Positions 28,505 to 35,229 of a stretch of DNA of 64,000 nucleotides are shown here, piece after piece (the first letter of the stretch is position 1; the number at the start of each line of letters is the position of its first letter). The translations under genes were made by a program, and so were the position numbers. Source of the stretch: JBHEBG01 sp046557915 (GTDB lineage Bacteria > Bacteroidota > Bacteroidia > Flavobacteriales > Flavobacteriaceae); assembly GCF_046557915.1 (NCBI RefSeq), contig NZ_JBHEBG010000001.1, positions 682,001 to 746,000 of the forward strand, given 5' to 3'. Under the pieces are notes generated by a model that did not search any database, was not told the DNA's origin, and saw only the letters and a program-made list of their open reading frames with translations.

Positions 28505-29011
28505 ATGAAAAAAATAGTGTTTGTACTGGCTTTATTGGGAACCGTAGCCTGTAAGCAAGACAAAATTGGTTATGTGGATAACATAAAACTAATGGACGGG
28601 TATCAAGAAAAGATTGATATAGAGGCTAAATTCAAAGTTAAGGCCGATGCACTTACGAAAAAAAGAGATAGTATATCACAGGCCTTTCAGATAGAGGCGC
28701 AAGCGTTTCAGGCAAAAGCGCAAGGTATGCCACAGAAAAAGGCTCAGGAAGAATATGGCCTTTTGCAACAGAGAGGTCAGTTTATCGGTCAGCAGCTACA
28801 ACAAGAAGACCAGCAATTGCAAGCCGCCGGACAGCAAGAGATGGATAGTGTGGTAAGCAAAGTAAAAGAGCACATTAAAAATTACGGAAAAACCAATGGT
28901 TACACCTTTATTTTAGGAGGTGGAGATGGCGGTAGTGTACTCTATGGAGTAGATGCCATGAACCTTACCGATGCTGTTCTAAAAGAATTGAACGCCAATT
29001 ACAGTAAATAA
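28505..29011 (+). CDS. OmpH/Skp-family periplasmic chaperone-like lipoprotein
   Basis: Seen: 168 residues. A lipoprotein signal peptide has the lipobox GTVAC with C16 as the lipid-attachment cysteine. The OmpH pattern KIGYVDNIKLMDGYQEK starts near residue 19. A long charged, Gln-rich coiled coil (about 40-125) forms the Skp-like tentacles, and the C-terminal strand GYTFILGGGDGGSVLYG is typical. Known: Skp binds unfolded outer-membrane proteins in the periplasm. Being a predicted lipoprotein, this one would be membrane-anchored rather than soluble, a variant common in Flavobacteriaceae. It is monocistronic with a long leader and a strong terminator. Confidence 0.9.
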   Translation: MKKIVFVLALLGTVACKQDKIGYVDNIKLMDGYQEKIDIEAKFKVKADALTKKRDSISQAFQIEAQAFQAKAQGMPQKKAQEEYGLLQQRGQFIGQQLQQEDQQLQAAGQQEMDSVVSKVKEHIKNYGKTNGYTFILGGGDGGSVLYGVDAMNLTDAVLKELNANYSK

Positions 29012-29029
29012 AAAACATCTATAGTGCTA

Positions 29030-29057
29030 AAAAGCCCCGCCAATTGGTGGGGCTTTT
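29030..29057. terminator. Bidirectional terminator between ompH-like and DoxX genes
   Basis: AAAAGCCCC ... GGGGCTTTT with a self-complementary CCAATTGG centre forms a nearly continuous stem. The right arm overlaps the stop codon of the convergent DoxX gene (29058-29056). Confidence 0.9.
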
Positions 29058-29454
29058 AGTTTTGTAAAAGGAACAATAAAAACACGGTAGGAATAAAATA
29101 GATTACAATGGTCTTGGCGCCCTCATAATCCTTAGCGATACGCTGGCCCAATAATAGCATCAGCAACGATACACTTGCTACCAGGGCACCGTAAAAGGCT
29201 AAATCACTTGCCCCGGAAACAATTATCTCATAAGCGCCAACAACGCAAAGCAATCCGGCGATTATCTCCATTAGAAGTATAACGGACAATAAAAAAGGGA
29301 CAGTATTTTTAAACGGAGTTTGTGCAAAATGCCCTTTTAGCCAAGAAACATTCCCCTTCCAATCCATAATTTTATCAAGACCACTCTGCAAAAAAGTTAT
29401 AATAAGGAAAAGCAGCAATAAAACTTCAGGGGCATTGTGTAATATGTGTTCCAT
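29056..29454 (-). CDS. DoxX family membrane protein
   Basis: Seen: 132 residues with four hydrophobic segments (about 9-25, 52-75, 83-105, 112-131). The DoxX-type pattern FLQSGLDKIMDWKGN follows the first helix and AGLLCVVGAYE lies in the second. Known: DoxX proteins are small four-helix membrane proteins; members have been linked to thiosulfate:quinone oxidoreductase and redox stress, but the function of this flavobacterial subgroup is not established. It begins 13 bp after holB on the minus strand, so it is co-transcribed with it. Its stop codon lies within the base of the shared terminator. Confidence 0.87.
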   Translation of the reverse strand: MEHILHNAPEVLLLLFLIITFLQSGLDKIMDWKGNVSWLKGHFAQTPFKNTVPFLLSVILLMEIIAGLLCVVGAYEIIVSGASDLAFYGALVASVSLLMLLLGQRIAKDYEGAKTIVIYFIPTVFLLFLLQN

Positions 29455-29467
29455 ATGGTAAGGGTAA

Positions 29468-30619
29468 TTAGGCCGCTTTCTTATGTAGCAGTCGGGTTAG
29501 TTTAATGGACAGGTCCGTTAATATAATTTTGGAATTACCATTGCGCTCTATGTGGTAAATGGCATCCTCCAGTTCACTTACAATGACAAGAATATTGTTC
29601 TCATGAATAAAGGGGGCAAATTTTTCGAGTTGAAAACCGTCAATATGAATACGCATAAAGGCAAGATCGGCTGCACCATAATTTATCAACATTGCCTGTC
29701 TCATCATGGCCAAACAATAACGCAAAAAGTTTTTTTGAGTCTCCCTACCGGTTTTGGCCACCTCTTGGCTCCATAAAATAAGCTCGTGAACTACGGCTTT
29801 ATTTCCCCTAGCTTTAAATGCGCTGCGCACCCATTGCACAAACCATTTTTCGAATATGAGGTCTTCGGAATCGTTTACAGTAAGATCCAATGCCTTGTTG
29901 AAATTACCATTGGCCTCATGTGCCAATCTAAGCGCGGCATCGCGCGGCATCCCTTTTTCGGTGAGGGCCTTTGCTATGGCTTCTTCCGGTAAGGGAGGAA
30001 AATTTAAAACCTGACACCTGGAACGGATAGTCTGTATTATCTGTTCCTCGTCCTCGGCAATTAACAAAAACACGGTCTTGTCTGGAGGTTCTTCTATAAG
30101 TTTTAAAAGTTTATTGGACGCCGAAATGTTCATTTTTTCCGCCATCCAAATAAGCATAACCTTATAACCGCCCTCATAGGATTTCAACGAAAGTTTTTTT
30201 ACAATGTCCTGGGCTTCATCAACCCCTATCTGCCCCTGTTTTTTTTCGATACCAACAAGTCGGTACCAATCAAAAAGGTTACCATAAGGTTGTTCTTTTA
30301 TAAATTGTCGCCACTCTTCCAAATAATGTTGACTCACCGCATGGCTTTTTGCTTTATCGCTATTGGCCACCGGAAATGCAAAATGCATATCGGGATGTGA
30401 CAGCGAATTGCATTTTAAGTTACAGACTTCATTGCCATTGCCATTTTCATTTCCACTGTTGCCACATAGAATGTATTGTGCATAGGCCAGGGCCATAGGA
30501 AGTGTTCCACTGCCTTCCGGGCCCACAAACAATTGCGCATGGGGAATACGGCCGGCATCCGCACTATGGGTAAGATGCTTTTTAATATGTGAAAGCGCTA
30601 AAATCTCTTCAAATAACAT
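29468..30619 (-). CDS. holB: DNA polymerase III subunit delta prime
   Basis: Clamp-loader subunit of the replicative DNA polymerase. Seen: 383 residues. The N-terminal AAA+ fold has a degenerate P-loop (VGPEGSGTLPMALA, about 32-45), as expected for the non-hydrolysing delta prime subunit. Cysteines C, VC and KC at about 53-72 form most of the small zinc-binding module. GQIGVDEAQDIVKKLSLKSYEGGYKVMLIW (about 132-161) and SNKLLKLIEEPPDKTVFLLIAE are family signatures. SRCQVLNFPPL is the sensor/SRC motif, where the Arg finger is presented to gamma. The poly-Asn/Gly insertion between the cysteines is lineage-variable. Co-transcribed with the DoxX gene. Confidence 0.93.
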   Translation of the reverse strand: MLFEEILALSHIKKHLTHSADAGRIPHAQLFVGPEGSGTLPMALAYAQYILCGNSGNENGNGNEVCNLKCNSLSHPDMHFAFPVANSDKAKSHAVSQHYLEEWRQFIKEQPYGNLFDWYRLVGIEKKQGQIGVDEAQDIVKKLSLKSYEGGYKVMLIWMAEKMNISASNKLLKLIEEPPDKTVFLLIAEDEEQIIQTIRSRCQVLNFPPLPEEAIAKALTEKGMPRDAALRLAHEANGNFNKALDLTVNDSEDLIFEKWFVQWVRSAFKARGNKAVVHELILWSQEVAKTGRETQKNFLRYCLAMMRQAMLINYGAADLAFMRIHIDGFQLEKFAPFIHENNILVIVSELEDAIYHIERNGNSKIILTDLSIKLTRLLHKKAA

Positions 30620-30623
30620 CTCT

Positions 30624-30631
30624 CAAAGATA
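30624..30631 (-). promoter_or_regulatory. Promoter -7 box (TATCTTTG) of holB, possibly leaderless
   Basis: Exact TAnnTTTG on the minus strand. Only four bases separate its final G from the holB ATG, so the transcript would begin at or next to the start codon. No clear -33 TTG was seen. Confidence 0.45.
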
Positions 30632-30747
30632 GTTTTTTTTGATCTTTCCTAGAACTATCCGGAGGCAATTGGATTACGCAAACCACTCAAACAACGTAGT
30701 AGCCACAAATATTGGGCGTGCGGCTTTACATGCGGCCGATAAATCTT

Positions 30748-30755
30748 TACATTTG
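30748..30755 (+). promoter_or_regulatory. Promoter -7 box (TACATTTG) of pgk
   Basis: Exact TAnnTTTG, 25 bases before the pgk ATG. I see no good -33 element at the usual spacing. Confidence 0.55.
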
Positions 30756-30780
30756 CGATTCTCTAAAATTCCATTAGTAC

Positions 30781-31974
30781 ATGAAAACCATTGAAGATTT
30801 TAACTTTGAAGATAAAAAAGCACTTATACGGGTTGATTTTAATGTTCCTTTGGACGCTGATTTTAACGTCACAGACACCAATCGTATAGAAGCGGCCAAA
30901 CCTTCCATAATAAAAGTGCTGGAAGATGGCGGCAGTGCCATTCTCATGAGTCATATGGGTAGACCAAAAGGACAGCCCAATGCAGACATGTCCCTTAAGC
31001 ATATTTGCCATAAAGTTTCTGAAATTATCGGAGTGGAAGTAAAGTTTGCTGATGATTGCGTGGGTGAGGTGGCAGAAAAGGCGGTTGCCGAGCTGCAGCA
31101 AGGAGAAGTGTTGTTGTTAGAGAATCTTCGTTTTCATGGCGAAGAAACTTCCGGGGACCAAGCCTTTGCAGAGCAGTTGTCCAGGTTGGGAGACTTTTAC
31201 ATCAATGATGCTTTTGGTACCGCGCATAGAGCACATGCATCTACCACCATTGTGGCGCAGTTTTTTACGGATAGGAAATGCTTTGGGTACTTGTTGGCCA
31301 AAGAAATAAAAGCGATAGAAAAAGTGATGCGTACGGGCGAAAAACCCGTGACCGCTATTTTGGGGGGAGCAAAAGTATCATCAAAAATCACGATTATTGA
31401 AAATATATTGGACAAGGTAGACCATCTTATTATTGGAGGGGGAATGACCTATACCTTCGTTAAGGCACAAGGAGGTTCTGTGGGAGATTCCATTTGCGAG
31501 GATGATAAAATGACAATGGCCCTGGATATATTACGGCAGGCCAAAGAAAAAGGAGTTGCTGTTCATATACCCGTAGATGTAGTGGCGGCGGACGATTTTA
31601 GCAATGATGCCAACACAAAAATAATCGATGTGGATAAAATTGAGGACGGATGGCAAGGGTTGGATGCCGGCCCTAAGACGTTGGAAAACTTTAAAGAAGT
31701 AATTCTTAATTCCAAAACAATACTTTGGAATGGACCTGTGGGAGTGTTCGAAATGGAGAGTTTCGCAAAAGGAACTATAGCCATTGGGAATTATATTGAC
31801 AAAGCGACCCAAAATGGCGCCTTTTCCCTGGTAGGAGGAGGAGATTCCGTAGCCGCTGTAAAGCAGTTTGGTTTTCAGGACAAGGTAAGCTATGTGTCTA
31901 CCGGCGGAGGTGCCATGTTAGAGAGTTTGGAAGGCAAAACACTACCCGGAATAGCCGCAATATTGCAGGGATAA
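30781..31974 (+). CDS. pgk: Phosphoglycerate kinase
   Basis: Glycolytic enzyme that transfers phosphate from 1,3-bisphosphoglycerate to ADP. Seen: 397 residues, the usual bacterial length. The substrate-binding motif RVDFNVPLD starts at residue 17. SHMGRPKG (about 58-65), LLENLRFHGEE (about 112-122) and NDAFGTAHRAHAS (about 142-154) follow. The hinge and nucleotide domain carry ILGGAKVSSKI, the ATP site GPVGVFEMESFAKGT and the C-terminal phosphate loop GGGDSVAAV. All signature residues are present. The gene is divergent from holB. mltD follows 119 bp later without an obvious promoter or terminator between, so read-through is possible. Confidence 0.98.
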   Translation: MKTIEDFNFEDKKALIRVDFNVPLDADFNVTDTNRIEAAKPSIIKVLEDGGSAILMSHMGRPKGQPNADMSLKHICHKVSEIIGVEVKFADDCVGEVAEKAVAELQQGEVLLLENLRFHGEETSGDQAFAEQLSRLGDFYINDAFGTAHRAHASTTIVAQFFTDRKCFGYLLAKEIKAIEKVMRTGEKPVTAILGGAKVSSKITIIENILDKVDHLIIGGGMTYTFVKAQGGSVGDSICEDDKMTMALDILRQAKEKGVAVHIPVDVVAADDFSNDANTKIIDVDKIEDGWQGLDAGPKTLENFKEVILNSKTILWNGPVGVFEMESFAKGTIAIGNYIDKATQNGAFSLVGGGDSVAAVKQFGFQDKVSYVSTGGGAMLESLEGKTLPGIAAILQG

Positions 31975-32093
31975 AGGCGTTATCGATAAACGGACCTTTT
32001 GGTTCCCAAGGGGGCTTTAACGTTATTAATTTTAAAGTTTCGGAAAAAAAAGCGATTTTCGTTATTCCCTTTCCGCATTAAGGACATCGTATT

Positions 32094-33722
32094 ATGGCAA
32101 TTAGGAAATCTTTTTTGAGTGTTTTCGCAGGATGTATTTTTATACTTCCAGCGGTAGCGCAACAAACAGATAGTATTCCAAAACAAGACACACCGATAAT
32201 AGGCGCCAATGACGTTTTATTGGACAGCATTGTTACAGATATGGATGCCGTTAAACCTATGGAACTGAAAAACGCGGCAGGCTTGGAACAAAACACCTTG
32301 GTAATCAACAAGGAAAAGAATGGATATGATTTAAAGGACCATCCCGAAGCTGCAAAATTCGACAGCCTTTGGCTAAAACAGTTACATGACGATGCCTCCT
32401 TTTCCGAGGCTATGTACACCCAAGTTTCCAACTTGGATATAGACTCCGTGCCAGAATATAATTTGGATACGGAGACACTAAAGGCAAGGCTTAAGGCCCT
32501 GGATCAGAAAACACCCTTTAATATTGCCTACAACCCTTCTTTGGAAAATGTTATCAAATCGTTCTTGCTGCGCAAACGAAACCTAATGGAAAGAATGTTG
32601 ACGGTAAGCCAGTTCTATTTCCCAATGTTTGAGCAGGAACTGGATAATTATGATATTCCACTAGAGATTAAATATTTGGCTATTGTAGAGTCTGCCTTAA
32701 ACCCAAGGGCAAGATCTAGGGTAGGCGCTACCGGACTTTGGCAATTTATGTACGCCACAGGAAAAATGTACAAACTAGATGTAAGCAGTTATGTAGATGA
32801 ACGAAGAGATCCTATTGCATCCACAAAAGCAGCATGTAGATACCTGTCTAAATTGTACGAAATTTTTGGTGATTGGGACCTAGCTTTAGCGGCATACAAT
32901 TCCGGCCCCGGAAACGTAAATAAAGCAATAAGAAGATCTGGCGGATATAAAAATTATTGGAACATACGAAGAAACTTACCTAGGGAAACCGCCGGATATG
33001 TACCTGCTTTTTTGGCAACCATGTATCTTTTTGAATATGCCGAAGAGCACGGTCTTAAAACCCAAAAGGTAGACCGCCCGTATTTTGAAACGGATACCGT
33101 TAGGGTAAAAAACCTGATTACTTTTAATCAGATCTCAGAATTAGTAGGTATAGGTGTGGATGAGTTAGAAGTGTTAAACCCGTCCTATAAGCTGAACATA
33201 ATTCCTATGGTAGACGGTAAAGATTATGTCCTAAGACTGCCCAAAGAGGCAATGGGCAAGTTTGTTGCCAATGAGAACGCTATTTATGCCCATGTAGAGA
33301 AAGAACTTAAAACCAAGGAAAAGCCCTTGCCACAGTTGGTAAAATCCCAAGACCGAATCCGTTACAAGGTTAGAAGCGGTGATTATTTGGGTAAGATCGC
33401 AAATAGGTATAGGGTTCGTGTTAGCGACATAAAAAGGTGGAACGGTTTGCGAAGCAACAACCTAAGAATAGGGCAGCGACTGACTATTTTCTCCAAAAAC
33501 CCTGTTACTACGGCAAAGACAACGAACAAGACAAAAAGACCTACCACAACGGCTGTTGCCAATGGCACCAAAGTACATACCGTGCAGTCCGGAGACTCAC
33601 TCTGGACAATTTCTAGAAAATACCCTGGAATTTCCATAGAAAATTTACGAGAATGGAACGGTATTAGTGGTAACAATCTAAAGCCGGGCACAAAACTGAA
33701 ATTGTGCGACTGCTCATCGTAA
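32094..33722 (+). CDS. mltD: Membrane-bound lytic murein transglycosylase D with two LysM domains
   Basis: Cleaves the glycan strands of peptidoglycan non-hydrolytically to leave 1,6-anhydromuramic ends. Seen: 542 residues with an N-terminal signal peptide (about 1-22, PAVAQQ). The SLT/goose-lysozyme-like catalytic domain spans about 160-320 with catalytic E199 in LAIVESALNPRARS. The family motifs GATGLWQFMYATG, YVDERRDP and ALAAYNSGPGNV are present. A LysM domain at about 420-465 (YKVRSGDYLGKIANRYRV) and another at about 495-540 (HTVQSGDSLWTISRKYP) bind peptidoglycan. No lipobox cysteine was seen, so it is probably soluble or periplasmic despite the family name. DUF4837 follows 12 bp later and is likely co-transcribed. 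Confidence 0.95.
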   Translation: MAIRKSFLSVFAGCIFILPAVAQQTDSIPKQDTPIIGANDVLLDSIVTDMDAVKPMELKNAAGLEQNTLVINKEKNGYDLKDHPEAAKFDSLWLKQLHDDASFSEAMYTQVSNLDIDSVPEYNLDTETLKARLKALDQKTPFNIAYNPSLENVIKSFLLRKRNLMERMLTVSQFYFPMFEQELDNYDIPLEIKYLAIVESALNPRARSRVGATGLWQFMYATGKMYKLDVSSYVDERRDPIASTKAACRYLSKLYEIFGDWDLALAAYNSGPGNVNKAIRRSGGYKNYWNIRRNLPRETAGYVPAFLATMYLFEYAEEHGLKTQKVDRPYFETDTVRVKNLITFNQISELVGIGVDELEVLNPSYKLNIIPMVDGKDYVLRLPKEAMGKFVANENAIYAHVEKELKTKEKPLPQLVKSQDRIRYKVRSGDYLGKIANRYRVRVSDIKRWNGLRSNNLRIGQRLTIFSKNPVTTAKTTNKTKRPTTTAVANGTKVHTVQSGDSLWTISRKYPGISIENLREWNGISGNNLKPGTKLKLCDCSS

Positions 33723-33734
33723 AGAAAAAGCATT

Positions 33735-34724
33735 ATGAAAAATTTTGGAACACTGCTTACGGTACTATTCTTCTTGGTTATTTCTTGCAAGGATGGTTAC
33801 CAAGGGAAGTACTTGCCTAAGTCCATTGGCGCTATTAATTCGTTGGCCGTGGTTATGGACCAACAACTTTGGGAAGGTCCTGTGGGAGACAGTGTAAGGG
33901 CACATTTTGCGGCGCCCATCCTCGGACTTCCTTGGGAAGAGCCCCTTTTTACCATAAACCATATGCCTAGTAAAGTATTCTCGGGCTCTATTCGTAATAC
34001 CCGCTCGGTTCTGGTGGTAGATCAAGATAGCCTTAACATCGCCCACATTAAAAAGGATGTCTATGCTGGGCCGCAACGAATAGCGGTAATAAAAGGCAGA
34101 ACCGACGATGAAATTATTCAAAACTTGGATTCCAAAGCCGACGAAATTATTGCGGCCTTTAAAAACCTGGAAATAAAGGAAACGCAAAAACGCTTTTTAA
34201 GGTCGCTAAATAAAGAGGGGGTACTAGAAAGGAAGTTTGGAATCTCATTAGACCTGCCATCTGTATATAGGGTGGGGAAAGAGGAAGACAATTTTGTTTG
34301 GATTGATCGTCAAATACTCAAAGGAAACATGAATATTATTGCCTATGCCATGCCTTCCGATAGCTTTACCAATGACTCTACTTTTGTGGGCGATATTGTA
34401 AGGATGAGAGATTCCATAGGCAAGAAGTATATTCCTGGCCCAGATGTGCCAACCACATATATGATAACCGAAAAGGCTTTTGCCCCCTACGTGTTTCCTT
34501 CTGAAGTAGCAGGAAAAAAGGCGGCCGAGGTAAAAGGGATTTGGGAAATACATGGTTATCCAATGGCCGGCCCTTTTATAACATATATCATTAATGACCC
34601 GGAAAACAACAGGAAATTGGTTTTAGAAGGTTTTACCTTTGCCCCGGCAACCGAAAAAAGAGAATATATGTTTGAGCTCGAAGCCATTCTGAAAACGTTG
34701 AAGTTTAAGACAAATAAAGGATAA
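33735..34724 (+). CDS. DUF4837 family lipoprotein
   Basis: Seen: 329 residues. A lipoprotein signal peptide carries the lipobox VISC (C18). The rest is soluble alpha/beta, with motifs I associate with the Bacteroidota DUF4837 family (SIGAINSLAVVMDQQLWEG, and later IWEIHGYPMAGPFITYI). Function is unknown. It lies 12 bp after mltD and ends before a strong terminator, so it belongs to the mltD transcript. This pairing suggests a link to peptidoglycan or outer-membrane upkeep, which is inference. No truncation is visible. Confidence 0.88.
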   Translation: MKNFGTLLTVLFFLVISCKDGYQGKYLPKSIGAINSLAVVMDQQLWEGPVGDSVRAHFAAPILGLPWEEPLFTINHMPSKVFSGSIRNTRSVLVVDQDSLNIAHIKKDVYAGPQRIAVIKGRTDDEIIQNLDSKADEIIAAFKNLEIKETQKRFLRSLNKEGVLERKFGISLDLPSVYRVGKEEDNFVWIDRQILKGNMNIIAYAMPSDSFTNDSTFVGDIVRMRDSIGKKYIPGPDVPTTYMITEKAFAPYVFPSEVAGKKAAEVKGIWEIHGYPMAGPFITYIINDPENNRKLVLEGFTFAPATEKREYMFELEAILKTLKFKTNKG

Positions 34725-34753
34725 CCGATCAAAGAACAGAACTTGATAGAACT

Positions 34754-34783
34754 AAAAAAGCGCCCTTAATTGGGCGCTTTTTT
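34754..34783. terminator. Bidirectional terminator after DUF4837 and the small minus-strand gene
   Basis: AAAAAAGCGCCC-TTAATT-GGGCGCTTTTTT, a perfectly symmetric stem-loop with A- and T-runs on both sides. It serves DUF4837 on the plus strand (ends 34724) and the 56-residue gene on the minus strand (ends 34809). Confidence 0.92.
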
Positions 34784-34808
34784 CGGTTAGGTTGGTTGTC
34801 TTTGGGTC

Positions 34809-34979
34809 TTAATCGAATGCAAAACCTGTTGAAATTCTGAACAAAAAAGCGTAAAGAACAATAAGGAGACTGGCGAAACAAAACCAGGAAAACGCTTTAA
34901 AATAGGATTTTACAAAAGCATTCCCCAAATTTCTGAAAGCTTCCTTATATATTTCCTTTAGAAGTAGTAGGTTTTTCAT
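34809..34979 (-). CDS. Small 56-residue membrane protein (possibly DUF6747-like)
   Basis: Seen: an ATG at 34979-34977 opens 56 codons ending in TAA at 34811-34809. The protein starts MKNLLLLKEIYKEAFRNLGN, has one hydrophobic segment (about 29-48, with SWFCFASLLIVLYAFLF) and ends RISTGFAFD. The basic, amphipathic N-terminus followed by a single helix suggests a small inner-membrane protein. It resembles short flavobacterial proteins I remember as DUF6747, but I cannot verify that. Support for a real gene: sensible composition, and a bidirectional terminator 26 bp after its stop codon that would otherwise need no symmetric A-run. No clear promoter box was found. Confidence 0.65.
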   Translation of the reverse strand: MKNLLLLKEIYKEAFRNLGNAFVKSYFKAFSWFCFASLLIVLYAFLFRISTGFAFD

Positions 34980-35170
34980 AATGCGGAATTTTGGTTATGA
35001 TTGGTTTGTTACTTTATATAACTAGTAATCCGTTGTTTACGTATTTATTCTTCAATGTTTGTTGCGAAGGGAAAGGTTTTAGTGGTGAAACTCAAATTTT
35101 ATGGGCGTCCCCGCCTTTGTACAAGACCGTTTAGGGTGTCTTAATAACAGGACAAAAACAAAGAAAGCAC

Positions 35171-35205
35171 AAAAAAACCGCCATGGTTTTCACCAGGCGG
35201 CTTTT
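35171..35205 (-). terminator. Terminator of the OmpA-family gene
   Basis: Read on the minus strand, GCCGCCTGG pairs with CCA-GGCGG (one bulged base) and is followed by TTTTTTT. It lies 25 bp after the stop of the OmpA-family gene. Confidence 0.8.
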
Positions 35206-35229
35206 ATCTAAGCGGGTTGTTTTGGTTAA

